Positions 10,018 to 23,700 of a DNA stretch of 64,000 nucleotides are shown here, piece by piece; positions within the stretch are counted from its first letter, which is position 1, and every line of letters begins with the position of its first letter. The DNA is taken from positions 1,116,001-1,180,000 of the forward strand of contig OY723277.1 in assembly GCA_963210315.1 (NCBI GenBank), in the 5' to 3' direction. Position numbers and translations under genes: made by a program. The notes beneath the pieces are model-generated. The model made no database searches. It had not been told where the DNA came from and was given only the letters and a program-made list of their open reading frames with translations. The DNA comes from Rhynchopus euleeides. Its lineage: Eukaryota > Euglenozoa > Diplonemea > Diplonemida > Diplonemidae.

Positions 10018-11718
10018 TGATGCGTGTGATTCATACAGCATTCCGGATGGTCACTCCAAAACCCTCTTCAGACCAAACGACCTTGCCAACAACAGACCCT
10101 CTCTCTCATTAACAAGTCAGGGCGCAGGGAGGGGCGCGCGAGTGGGGGCGACCGCAGCGACGAACTTTATGTGTACACCATCCGCTGGACAGCAGGGTCT
10201 TTCTGTTGACTTCTGTTGGGGTATCGACAACCACCAGCCTGACGTACGAGACGACCAGGGAAAGTTTCGTTGTGAGCACGAGCAGAGAGAGATGGCGGGG
10301 GGGGGGGGGGGGGGGGGGGCGAGACAGAGAGAGACCGAAGGCGCAAAGCCGCCACCTCTCTCCACCTCCATCCCACCGTCGCTCCCTTCACTCAGATGTG
10401 TGAGGGAGGCGGGGGGACAAGCTGGCAACAACAGCAAAAAAAGCACAAAACAGCAACAAGGGGATCCGGTGAGTGTAATGTGTTTGCTTGTGCAGCCGGG
10501 TGGTATGGGGAGGCGGTGGGATTTGGCGTTTATCTGCAGGGGTGGAAAAGGAGGGTAAATGTCAGGTGCTGGGGGGGGGGGGGTGTAAACAAATATAAAA
10601 GAGAAGAAGAATAAGAATAAGCAGAAGCAGAGTAACCGCCACCCGGGACACCCCTCATGTTGCCACACGGCTCAACATCTTTTTCATGCCATGATACCAC
10701 CGATCTCCCGAGCGGGTGATTTATCAACAAAAACGTGCCACACCACTGTGCCTTCCGCTCTTGGAGGACACACACCCACGGAAGGTTTGCACTACGAGCG
10801 CAGTGCATTGCCAAGGGACATGTACCTGCATCCCGCCGTCCCTTACGGGTAAAGCGACTCTCAGGCACTGTGCCCACAGTGGGCGGGACAGCCGGTTTTG
10901 CAACAGGGCAGCCCGTGGTGAAGCGAAAACAGCAAGGCCTTCGGCATGTGATCCATCTGCGCAGGTAGGGCACTCGGAAGTCGCCCTGAGGAGTGAGGTG
11001 CAGAGCAAGTGTCGGCCCTCCAGTATCCAGGAGCTTCGTCAGAACTGCTGCAGGGCTGTCGGCTAGTCGTTCGTCTGGGTGCAGACTGGGCAGCTGGGTC
11101 ATAGCATGGGAAGTAAAAAATGGAACACTATCGACACATGTCACTCAACACGGGGGAATGGGGAGGGGAGAGGTTGTGGTGAAACGCACACACCTCGACC
11201 TGTGATGAGGTGAGATGTGGCTCTGCAATTACGGCACTACGCGTGCCGTAAACTCGAATGACCTGCTTTCTCCGTGTTCCATTTCCTCCTTCATTGCATG
11301 AGGCTACAAAAGTAAAACACGATCACATCCCGCGCACCCCACACAGCAGCACGGGTGGCAAAACAGATTGCGCTGCCGAGCCAGCCCGTGCGGTGTGTCC
11401 CTACAGAACAGGGGGGGGTACGCTTCCGATGACCCTCAAGAGAGTGGAACAGAAAAGGGTGGGGTGTGGGGGCGTGGGGTCTGGTGTGAAGGCACCGGCA
11501 GAAGCCGCACCCGACGCACACACAGCCCAGCGCTCTGTTTATGCAGTGACTCCCGAGACTGAATGAAGGGAGCTCGGCCTGCGTTGTGGGAACTAAAGGG
11601 TGGGGGGAACTATCGTATGCACGAGGATGGTGGGGAGGTGGGGTGGTACAGTACACTCAACAAAATATGGAGCGTGCTGCGGCATCGGGCAGGCCTGATA
11701 AGGGTCAGCCGTGCACTC
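10018..11718. other. Intergenic, low complexity plus one dispersed repeat
   Basis: A run of 23 G at 10297-10319, a G-run near 10571-10583, AG-rich stretches, and the 191-bp repeat at 11119-11309. No frame has convincing protein character. It includes the 5' flank of the hydrolase-like gene and the 3' flank of the giant gene ending at 11719. Confidence 0.55.
11119..11309 (+). repeat. 191-bp dispersed repeat, copy 1
   Basis: From AATGGAACACTATCGACAC to GCATGAGGCTACAA this stretch matches 42524-42714 base for base by eye. Copy 1 is flanked by AAGTAAAA on both sides (11111-11118 and 11310-11317), which looks like an 8-bp target duplication. It contains the inverted repeat ACGGCAC-TACGC-GTGCCGT. 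No coding capacity. Confidence 0.8.
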
Positions 11719-14700
11719 TCACAGGGCGAGCACGGCGACCGCCACAGCCGCCAGGATGCTGAGCCACACGCTCGGCACAGACAGCCCGCCTGCCATCGGG
11801 GGCAGGACGCCAGGCACCGGGGGGAATGTCACCGGCGGGATCGGGGTGGCAGGTGCGGGTGTCGGAGGCGGCGGCACCGGGGTCGGGGGCGAGGGTGTCG
11901 GGGGCGGGGTGGCGGGCGGCACCGCTGTCGGTCCCGGGGGTGTGGGTGTGGAGGGCACCTGTGTCGGCACCGGTGTGGCCGGGGCCGGGGTGCTCGGGAT
12001 GGGGGTGTCCGGGTTGCCCACAGCCAGGGAGGCGACAGACGCCGTGGCAGCCGCGAAGGGGGAGCTTGTCGCGCCCGGCGGCAGCGACTTCAGCACACTG
12101 GTCGGGCTGGCCAGGTCCTCCACAATGGCCGTAGCGACGGCGGTCGACACCTCGGCCACGTTCACCGACACCGCCGTCACAATCTCAAACTCCGCCACAG
12201 CCTCCAGCCCCGCCAGCGCGAAGAAGGAGCGGAACCCGACGGCGGCCTGCCTGTCGTTCGTCCCATTCGTCCCGTTGCCGCCGTTCGGCGACGGGGTGGG
12301 GGGTGCTGCTGTCGGCGGGGCCGGCGTCACAGTCATGTCTGTGCAGATCGACGAGTTCGCCTTGTCCTGCAGGGTGATGGCGCCGCCGCCCGCCTTTGCG
12401 CACAGCCACTTCAGGAAGGCGTTCGTGATGACGGGGTTCTTCTTCTTCAGCAGCTTCAGCATGTTCGCCTCCGCCGACGCCTTCGAGATCTTCCCGATGA
12501 AGTCCTTCACCGCCGCGATGCTCTCGAACGCCGTCCCCATCGACAGCCCGCTCACCGTGATCGGCGGTGCCGGTGGCGGCGGGGCGCTCGTGTTGACAGA
12601 CCCGTCCGTCGGGAACTCTACGGGGAACTGCAGCGTCACCGTCTTCCCCTGGCACGCCCCGAGCACGTCCTTCTTCCCGCTCGCGCACACCACCGTCAGC
12701 TGCATCTGCGTGCACGACCCCGTCACCCACAGGCGGTCCAGCTCCGTCCACCCGCGGGTGAAGCTGTAGGTCGGGGGCACGATGTAGCTCAGGCTCCCGT
12801 CTGCCCGCTTGTAGGCGAAGTACGCCGCGTGCGTCGCGTCCAGGCATTCCCCGCGCACGCTCAGCATCGACGAGGAGTCGGCCCGCACCGCGTCCCCCAT
12901 CACGTCCACCACGCTCGCCCTCACCGCAAACAGCGTCTCCGGCATCGGCCTGAACATGGACGACTTGCACACCGTCCCCATGCACGACCAGTGGCTGCCG
13001 CCCGGCCGCACCGCCACCGTCTCCTGCATGTTCACCTCGTACAGGAAGGCGTCGTCGCGCTTCCGGAGCGTGTTCGCCATGTTCGTCGTCACGGCCCCCT
13101 GCGACCACGCGTAGTCGAGCGCGTTCGTCGTCAGCATGAAGCGAGCCAGCCCCGGGCGCGCCGCCCCGATCCGCCCGTACGACACGTCCTCGAACTTCGC
13201 CTCCCCCTTGCGCAGCTTGAACACGAACGCGTCCAGCGCCCACCCGGACGATGCCCCGGGCGAGCACGCTGGCAGCCCGGAGATGCTGCGCTTGTTCCCG
13301 TTCGACGCCCACTTGCACTGCGCCCCTGCGATGTCGACGCACGTCTCCTTGATCCACATCCCGTTGCTGCCGTAGTCGATGTTCTTGCACGGGACGGCCA
13401 TGGGGCGCACCTGCACCTCCGCCCCGCTCCCCTTGTCCTCCGGGTGCTCCACCTGCACCCCGTCCATCCCGACCGCCTTCACCTTGATGGTGATGTTGTA
13501 CCCGTACCCCCACGACGCAGGGTGCGCCGCACCCGCCATCCCCGGCCGCCCCGCGTGCGTGTCAACACCGGGCCGCGCCCCGAACGCCGCACCGCCCACG
13601 CCGAGCGGCACCCACCCCTCGTTCGCCTCCTCGATCATCTCCGCCAGCGCCTTGGGCGTCCCGGGGGGCGGCTTGCGGCACATCGGGCGCGGCGGCGTCC
13701 ACTTCTTCATCGGCGGGTTCATGTCGTCCGCGTCTGGCGCCTCCGTCGTCGCGTTCTTGCTCGCATCCTTCGCCTCCATCGCGTCGTCGTCGCACTCCAC
13801 CCCGATCTTGGCGAGCGCGACAAGGCGTGCCGCCCGCCGCACGAAGTACAGCGGGCCCATCCCCGTGAAGGAGGGACCGAACGCGGACAGCGCTGCCGGC
13901 GCCCCCGTCACCGACACCGGGGCCTCCACCACAGCCTTGAAGGTCCACCCGTCGTGCTTGCACGCCGCACCCACGGCAAGCTCCCCCATCTTCCCGAGCG
14001 CCTCGCACTCGGGCGAGCGCGTCGTCTGGTTCGACCGGATCTGGAAGGTGACCAGGCCCCCCTTCGCCACCCCCGTCAGGGTGAAGGACACCGTCGACCC
14101 GTTCGCGGTGCGCGTCCCCGTCAGGCTCACGCTCATGTGGTTGTCCCCGGACACAACAGCCCCGTCCGTCCCGACCACCCCGAAGGTCACGCTTGACCCG
14201 ATGCCAGTCACAGCAGCAGGCTTCCCCTCCCACGTGCGCCCCCACAGGCGGGAGAAGGCCGGGCGCCCGATATTCAGGCCCCCCTCGTTCGGCGCCCCCA
14301 TCACGCGCACCGCCGCACCCCCCTCCACAGTCACCTTCAGGTTCGCGTTGGGGGTCGTCGTCGTCCCTGCGCTCGTCGGGAACCCGCTGAACGCCCCCGA
14401 CTTCACCACGCAGCTCCCGGCGTTGGGGAACACCCCCACCACCCACGCGTCGTCCCCGCCGGTCGACCCGCTCGGCACGTTCACGGGGCACGTCGTGGCG
14501 CTCACCCCGCCCGTCGTTGTCGTCGCCGCCCCGAAGCACTGGAAGCACCCCTCAGGGGTCATCTCCGTCGCGGCCAGCGTCACCACCGCCCCGCCCGTCC
14601 ACGTCAGCCCGCCCAGCCCCGTGTACTTCTCCGTGCTGTCGTACGCCCGCACCCGCAGCGCCACCGACCGGTTGTACACGCTGTACGCCGTGTACTGGCT

Positions 14701-17700
14701 GGACCCCGCCGCCCCCGCCACCTGCAGCGTCGGCGATGCGGCCCACCGCCACACGCTCAGCGTCGTCGGCGAGTACGACACCGTGAAGGACTGGTCCGTC
14801 GCGTTCTGCATCTTCAGCGATGCCGACGGCGACACCGTCACCGTGCACGCACACGCCGCCGTCTGCCCGGCCGCAAGGCTCAGCAGGCGCAGGCGGAACG
14901 ATGCCACGCCCGCCACAAACGTCGCGTTCGGCGACACCTCCGCCGTCCCGCACGACGACGCGCACGTCACCGACGCGTTCGCCGCCCCGCGTGCCAGCGC
15001 AGACACGAACCACGACGAGTCACCCGCCGCAGCCCCGGGCGCCCGCCCGATCGCGTACGCCCGGAACGTGCACGCCCCGTCGCCCACAGCCATCCCTGAC
15101 GACGCGCAGCCCGCCCCCGTCGCCGTCGGGCTGTCCAGCGCCATCCGCACGGCCGACGTGGAGTAGTGCACCATCGGTGCCTTCTTCTCCCCGAAGAAGC
15201 TCGTCGTCGCCCCCGTCGCCCCCGACACCGAGAAGGACAGCGAGTACCGCACCGCCGGCTGGTTGCCCGACAGCTGCAGCGTCAGCGTCCCGGGCTTCCC
15301 CGACTTAGCCTCCACCAGCGGAACCGGCACGCCGTTGTGCACGCGCGACCCCTGCGACAGCGTCAGCACCGGCTGCCCGTACGTCAGGGACCCCAGCGTG
15401 TACGCGGGGTCGGACAGCACCGCCGTCGGGGCGCTCGGCACCGACCCCTGCACGTTCAGCAGCGCCGACGTCCGCCCCCCCGCCGCGCGCGTCTGGTACA
15501 TGTGGTGCAGCGCGAACTCCGTCGGCCCGCCCACGGCGTACGAGCGGTCACCGAGCTCGTCCGCCGCGTACACCTCGAATGACCACGTCGCCTTCGCGTC
15601 CTTCACCGCGAGCGTCTTCAGCATGTCCCGCTCGTAGTGGAACGCCGGGATCACGATGATCTGTGTCGCGTCCGTCAGCACCGTCAGCTGCTGCGACTTC
15701 CCGGCGAAGCTGACCCCGCACTTGTAGCACGCGCGCACGAAGAAGGCGCGCACCGTGGCGCTCCCGTCCACCGCGCTGACCGTGCGGCTCCCCGCGCTGG
15801 CCACAGGTGATGTGACGTACGTCCTGACGCCGCCCCCGTTTCCGGCACCCGCCAGCTTCGCGAAGGAGGCCGACCCCGTCCCCTCCCACGCGGGGATGTT
15901 GTTCCCGTCCACGCGCAGCGCCGTCAGCGCAAACGGCTTCCGCCGCCTCACCGCCACGTGCGGCACCCCGCCCAGCAGCCACGTCGTGGCGCACGTCTTC
16001 ACAGTGTACACCAGCGGCGACCCCGGGGTGTACCCCGAGTATGCCCGCAGCGTGATGCTCCCGGTGCGGTCCGCCAGGCGCGCGTCCACCGCAGGCGCCT
16101 TCAGCCGGTAGTCCATCTGCACCGTGCACTTGCTGCACGGGCGCACGAAGAAGAAGCGCAGCGTCCCGCTCGACGCCCCCGACAGCGACGGCTTCTCCTT
16201 CGCGGCAAGGAACTCCGCTGCCGTCGCCGCGGCGCTGCACCCGGACGGCACGTTCCCGGCCCCGGCACGCGACGCCCCGTCCAGCATGAACCCGCCGTTC
16301 CCGTACCGCATCTGTGCCGCCACCGTCACGTCCGCCGACGACGGGGACCACACCGACCGCACCCACATCGTGCGCTGCCACGCGGACGCCCCGGACACCT
16401 CGTTCATCGCCCACTTCCCGGCAAAGCGCTGCACGTTCTCCACCTTCGCCGTGAACATGTCCCCGACACGGATCACCGACGTGGACGGCACCGTCTGCTC
16501 GTACACCTCCGTCAGGTCCGGCGCCTGCCGCTGCACCTTGAAGGGCAGCGTCAGCTTCGTGCGGTCCGCAAAGATCGGCGTCGAGTCCGACGGGTCGCTC
16601 GACCCAGCCCCGAGCCCGTCCATGCACGTCGCCGCCGTCTTCCCGCTGTAGCACAGGTCCAGCTGCAGCGTGCACGACTCGCACTCCGCAGACAGCACGT
16701 TCCACGCCACCCCGACCCCGCCGTTCGTCGTCACCGCCGTCCCGGTCGTCTCCGCCTGCACCCAGCTGCGTGCCAGCGTCCCCTCCAGCATCTTCGTCGT
16801 GTCCGACGCGAGCGACGGCGCCAGCTTGTGCACCGCCAGCGTCCCGCCGTCGTTGCACCCGGTCCAGCTGCGCTTCGACACCTTCACCAGGATGTCCTTC
16901 GTGAAGGAGTAGGCACGCGTGCCCCCCACAGTCTTCACCATCGTCTGGATCGGGAACGGCACCCCGGCCACCGCGCCCGCGGCCCCGGCATACGCCCAGT
17001 CCTTCCCGGGCAGGTCCGTCCCGTACGTCCGGTAGTTGTTTGTCGACGTCTGCAGGCGCCGCTTCGTCGGGCACTCGTCGTCCTGCGAGATCGTGGTCGC
17101 GACCTCCCACTGCGACAGCGCCTCCGTGCGCACCCACCGGTACTGGCTCGCCGTCGTGATGGTGGAGATCGCCCCCGTCGTGCCCCCGAGCATCTTCGCC
17201 GCCACCTTCACCGTCGAGTTCGTCGTCACCTGGTCCCGCCCGTAGAATGTGAAGGTGGTTGCCAGCCCGCTCGCCAGCGTCGTGTGGTTCACCGCCGCCC
17301 CCAGCGGCACGCTGTTGTTCATGGCCAGCGACAGCTGCGCCGTCGTCGACCCGGATGCAACCAGGTACTGCAGCCCCTGCGTCGTCGACAGCGTGTACTG
17401 GATGCGCGTGTCGTACGCCCAGAACCGCAGCGTCGTCGACGCCACCGACGACACCGTGAAGTACGGGGCCACCTTGAAGGTGGCCGCCGTCCCGCCCCCG
17501 CACCCGGGCGACCCGTACGTCAGGTCCCCGCCCGCCGTGGCCAGCTCCAGCACCGTGCGGCGCGTCTGCGACGTCGGCGTGATCCACAGTGAGAGAGTCC
17601 TGCACAGCGTCGTCGTCGTCGCCTCGGCCGACCCGTCCCACGCAGACGCGCACACCTGGAACACCGCCTTCCGCACGGGGCTCTTGTCAACCGTCCCGGT

Positions 17701-20700
17701 CGCCGTCTGCCCGTACTTCAGCGACACCGACCCGACGCCGTTGCTCACCACAGCCTCGACAGTGCTCACCGGGCGCTGGCGCTCCGCAAGCAGCTTCAGG
17801 CTCCCGAACGTGTACGTGTTTGTCCCGATCGTCGGAAGGGTGCTCGGGTTGTACGCTGAGTCCAGCACAACGTCCGCGCTCGTCCACTTCTGGTTCGCAG
17901 ACGAGTACGTCCACCCGGGGGCCGACCCCAGCGACGGGGTCGCCCCGGGGCCGCCGCCCGTCAGCACCGTCACGTTCCGCACCGTCGTGACCACCTTCTT
18001 CACCCCGGCTGCCGTCGTGTTCTCGAACTCCACCGTCACCTTGATCCCCGTGGCGGAGAACTCGGACACCGTCGCCGTGTAGTCGGTGCACAGGTTCACA
18101 GGCGTCCCCGCGGCGCACAGCGACGTCACCCCCTCGACAGACAGCAGCTTGATGACTGTCGTCTCCCCGACGCCCGCAGGCGCCGCCGTCCCCGGCTGCG
18201 GTGTCGGCACCTCCACCTGCGCCAGGCTCACGGCAGCCCCGCACGTGTACGTCGTCGTCCCCGTCGGGCGCGACCCGACCATCGCAGACGGCCCGCTAGA
18301 GTACCGCCACCCGACGGACGTGAACTTCACGGTGAACTCCTCCAGCACCCCCGTCGCGGGCACCGTCCCGTTCCCGAAGAAGTACAGCTTCGGGAAGGAC
18401 GCCACCGCCCCGGGCCCCATCCGCGCCCGCAGCACCGTGGTGTTCGACAGCATCCCGCTCTGCATCAGCTTGTACGTTGCCCCAAGCGGTGTCGACGACC
18501 CCGCCGTGTGCGACAAATCCGACGAGTTCGTGTCCGTCCACACCCACCACCGGGGGTAGTACGCGCTCGACCCCGACACACCGTCCACACCCGCCGTCAC
18601 CGACAGCGCAAACATCTCCGACTGCATCGCCCCCATGCGGTAGCCGACAGACGCGGCCGACGAGCACTGCAGCGCCACCACGTCCTCCGTCCACGTCAGC
18701 GTCGCCACCCCGCGCTGCGTCCCGTCGACCTGCAACTCGTACGACTCGGGGCCGGCGCCCCATGTCGTGTGGAACGAGAACTCGCACCGGTTGCACGGGA
18801 TGTGCGGACGCATCACCCACTGCGCTCCCCACGCCGTCCCAGACAGCGCCTGCGTCGTGTACTTCGCCACCTCGCACACGGTCTTCCCGGACACCGTCTT
18901 CTCGTACGCGCACCCGGACGCCCCGCCCGCTCCGGCAGGCATCATCGCCCCGTTCAGCTGCAGCATGTCGCGGTTCGACGCCCCGTTCGTCGGGGCCGGC
19001 CCGTGCACCAGCGCAAACACGTCGCCGTAGTGGAACTCGTCGTACACAAATGTCACCGCGTTCTCCGGAGACGTCACGTACGACCCGGGCTTCACCGTCA
19101 CCGTGATCCCCTCGCGCACCGTCGCCTGCCCTGTCGTCGTCACCTCCACCGTGCTGGCCGGGACGCGCACCGGCGTCACCAGCTTCGCCTTGATCGTCGT
19201 CCGCGTCGCGTGCGCGAAGGAAAACTCGATGGTGCACCCGCCCGCAGACACGAACCGCGAGCACACGTTGTCAGACACGTACATCCGGAAGTCGATGGTG
19301 TAGACGCTGGTGTCCCCGAGGTTGCGGTTCAGCGCCGCCCCGGCCATCAGCTCCGGGTGCGTCACGAAGGTCTCCGCCGTCTGGTAGTGCGCCAGCACCT
19401 TGTTCACCGTCGACCCCGACACCGCCCCGGTCACCGTCCACCCGCGCACGGACCCGCCCACGCGCGGCAGCGCCACCCCGTTCCCGGCCCGCGGGGTGTA
19501 CGCCAGCCGGTACGGCACCAGCGCCTCTAGGTACGACCCGGCCACCGCCGTCAGCGGCTGCGTGCCGGCCACCGCCACAAACGCCGGTGCCGGCACACGG
19601 TCCACCGCCAGCCCCTGCGCCAGGTCGAGCGGCATCACGCTGTCCAGGTCCACCGACGACAGCACCGGCCTGTCCACCCGCACCACGAAACGCGTCCAGT
19701 CCGTCTGCGAGTTCATCCCGTAGGTCGCGTTCAGGTACACCGTTCCCGTCGTCAGGTCTCCCGTCAGCGACGGGGTGAAGGTGAAGGTCTGCGTGCCCCC
19801 GAGGCTCCACGCCGCAGCGGACACCAGCGGCGGGGTCCCCACCGTCGACCCGAACGCCACCGTCACCTGCGGCGGGGCGCTCAGCGCCGTGTAGTTCACC
19901 CCGTAGTCGATCGCAGAGTACAGCAGCGACATCGTCCCGTTCGCCGCAAACTCGCTCGGCCCCTGGTACCGCGCCTGGAAGGACAGCTTGCACGGCAGCC
20001 CGTGCTGGCACACCTTGATGTAGCACGACGTCACCCCCGTCGACACACACCCCGACGACGACATCGCCACGCCGGGGGCCGTCGCCGCCGCCTCCTGCCC
20101 GTCCACCATCAGCGCGTTCGGGGCGTGCTCCGCAACGTTCACCCACTGTGCCGGGGACACCAGCGCCGTCCCGCTCTGCGTCGTCGCCACAAAGCGCACA
20201 CCGCACCCGAACATCGTGTTGCCCGGGCACGCGGACCGGTACTGCAGCGAGAAGCGCACCTGCCCCGCCTGCGTGAACTGCCGCAGCCCGTTGCTCTCCC
20301 ACCCGTACACCGTGGCGTTCTGCTGGCTGCACGCACCCCCGATGTTCCACACCGTGAAGGACCCGGGGCTGGTGGAGGCACCCTCCCACCCGGCCTCCGC
20401 GCACTCCAGCCCGCTCGCGAAGCTCGACGCCTGCGGACACCGCTTCACCTCCACCGGGTAAGATCCGAACGGCACGGCCGACCCGTCCGCCGTCGCCACC
20501 TGCACGTCGTACACCACGGTCGACCCCGACCGCAGCAGCGGCGTCCGCGACACCTTCCCGGTCACCGCGTCCGTCACCAGGCTTGCGTCCACCGCGCTCG
20601 CCCCGTATAGCGCTTCCAGCGACGACGAGTACTGCATGAACTGCAGCGACGTGTTGTACACCAGCGTCGACGACACCGTCAGCTGCGAGGGCGTCCCCAC

Positions 20701-23700
20701 CCCTGCAGAGTCCCGCCAGAACCCGCTGCCGCCGCCGTTCATGCTCGACCCGCGGTTGTACAGCTGGTACACCACCCCCTGCTTGCTCACGCGCGCCGCA
20801 GACGCGTTCGGCATGAACTGCGGCATCGCCTCACCCGCCTTGTACACGCACACCTTGTACTGCCCCGACGTCGGCTGGTACGACGCCGTCGGCAGCGCAA
20901 ACGCCGACGCCGTCGTCGTCCCCCACGTCACCGACACCATCGCCGACGCGTTCGTCGTCCGGATCAGCTGGAACCAGTGCGGCGGCCCCGTCGAGCTCCC
21001 GGTCCCGACCTGCGTCGGGGTGGGGCACACCTGCGTGTCGTTTGCAATCGTCACCAGGTCCGTCGTGAACCCGGACGCCCCATTCAGCGCCGAGCAGTTC
21101 GCCCCGGCCGCCGTCGACCCCCCGCACCAACTCGACACCGGCACCTGCACCGTCGACCCGTCCCACGAGCTCGTCGTCCGCACGTCGAACACAGTCAGGT
21201 TCGTTTTCGTCGACGCCACGTCCATCTCCAGGAAGGACGGGTGGGAGTGCAGGAAGTAGTCCGCCTGGGAGCTGGAGGCCAGCCGCAGCCACGGCTTCGG
21301 CGTCGTCAGGCTCGAGTGTACCACCTTGTAGCACACCACGTAGCTCCCCGGGGTCAGCGGGATATGGAAGTAGGCCGGGATCTGCGTCGTCCCCGACGAG
21401 ATGGTCGGGATGTACGGGCAGTACGCCGTCCCCGCCGTGGTGTCTGCGTCCGAGCACGACCCCACGTTCGACGCGGAGTCCGCCGCCGGCGACAGGCAGT
21501 CGACCGCCCCGGCGCTGTCCCAGCCCGACAGGTCACCCCACGTCGCCTCCACGCTCGGGTCCTTCGGCACACGCCCCACCGGGGTGCGCGCCGCCACAAG
21601 CTTGAAGATGTTCCCTGTGCGCAGCTCCGTCGCCACGCTGCTGTAGCTGTTGAAGCGGAACCCGGCCCCCGTGTTCACAGACGTCCCCGTCGCCGACGTC
21701 GGGTTCGACACGTAGCTCGTCGACGCCCCGGCAAGCGCTGTCGCGTCCGCCTTCGCCGTCGACGAGTACAGGCTCTTTGCGGGGCGCAGCGCAGAGTTCA
21801 GCGTCCACGACGCCACAAGCCCCTGCTCCGTCCGGAACCCGGGGCGCCCCGTCGCCGCCACCACCAGGTGCTGCCCCGACATCCCGATCGCCTCCTTCAC
21901 CTCGACCCACCGCGCCTGCCCCGTCGGCCCGCTGATGCCCTGCTGGGAGAAGACCGTCCGCACGCACACCTTGTACTGCGTGCGCGCATCGCTCGCCACC
22001 GCAGGCAGCACCTATATGTTTTGAAAAGTGACTTACCCAACTCCCCCCGACTGGGGGAGCAGGCAGCGCCACTTGGTCCCGTGTCGTTATCGCAACCCCC
22101 ACATCCCACGGAGGGTGCGATCGCCGCTCTTCGGGTGGTGCTTCTTGCAGCACTCTTCCACCTGCACTCTGCGTGCGCCCGTCTTGCCCTTGCATTTGTC
22201 GCACAACTCCCTGTTGTGCTTTACGCATGCGTGGTGCCTCTTGCAGCAAATCGCGGCGGACGTCCCTGCCCTCAGGCAGGCCCCACACGCTGTCTTGCTG
22301 TGCCTCTCGCACATGTCCACAACCTTTGCGCACCGCTCCTCAACGCCTTCGTCTGGGTGGTGGTGCGCGCAGCAGCATTCAAGCATCTCGACTTTGTTTT
22401 CGATGCAGTCCTCGCACCGCACTCGCTGGTGTTGCCGGCATGCGCGTTCACCTGCTACCTTCCGCCTCGCATCTGGCACCGTCACCGGGTCGCCCACTGG
22501 CAGTTCGGTGCTCGTTTCCCTCGCGCTGCATTCATCCACACGATCCCTCCACTCTGCACACTTCCTCTCCCATTGCTCAGCTCTCTGCGCACGGCCGGGT
22601 GCGTGCTCGACCACCGCGTCCTCACCCCATACGTGCGCCGCCTCCTTCCGTGCAGTTGCTTCCCTCTTTAGAAGGAACTTCGTCTTCGCAGAGGCCTGCA
22701 CCCGTCTCAGGATGTCTTCCACCTCCTGTGTCATCGTCAGCCTGGGGCGCGACGTGAAGCCTGCCAGCGGCGGTGCCCCGAAGGTCTTCAGGGTGTGGAT
22801 GCTGCGATTCTCCACTCCCTTGCGCACCTCGCGCCCGTTGCCCGCCGCCCCTGCCTGCCGCAGCAGGACGCCCATCTTGTCCGCCCGTTCTTTCAGACTC
22901 AGACTCTCCCCCAGGTCCAGGCCCGAGAAGGCCTCGAAGTCCAGCGCGAGCTCGAGCTGCGTGATCCCCACCGCTGTGTCATCAGACCAGCTCAACGCAG
23001 CGAGCCACTCGCGGAACGCCCAGAACATCTCTTCATCGCCCGCCCAGCGCCGCTTGATGTTCCTGCACCAGACTGCGCGCTCAAGCGGGTTCAGCGTGAC
23101 GGTAGGGCCTGGAGGTGTCCAGCTTCACGGGAACCCCGATCGCTCACGCTCCGCCACTCTGCGCGCCTTGTCACCTGCCTTGTCCTCGTCAAATCGCGCA
23201 ATGGCAATGTCAGCCATCAACCTCTGCACCCTCGATACGATCCCAACCCGCCGCTGCTCTTGTCCGGCCACAGCGGTGAGCCATCCCTTCTGCACAATGC
23301 CACACCTGGCAAAACACTCCGGCCACGTGCGTGCTTCCTGAACCAGGTCTTCCGCACCTCGACGCAAACGCGCCCACTTGGGGCACCGCCACCACATGTG
23401 CATGTGGGTCTCCACCGAGTCTTCGCAGTAGCGGCACAATGCGGTCGTCTGTATCCTTTTCTCCGCCAGATGTTGCCCCGTCGCAGTTGCCCCCGCGATG
23501 TTGCCCCGTATCACCCCAGCGACGTAGACGTCCGTCCCCCGGTCCTTCCACAGCGCGTTCGTCGCCTCTCTGTCGATGCCGCGTTCGACACCCACCATCG
23601 ACTTGCGCTCCTTGGCCACTTCCGTGAAGTATTTGGCCCGCTGCGCCTCCCGCATCTCATGACCCCACCTCCCGGCATCGAAGGTGTCGATGTGTACCTG

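Noticed and set aside
11563..14196. Long + strand frames opposite the giant gene (877 and about 595 codons)
   Set aside because: They are Arg/His/Pro-rich shadows caused by the strongly G/C third positions of the minus-strand gene, with no domain and no splice structure.
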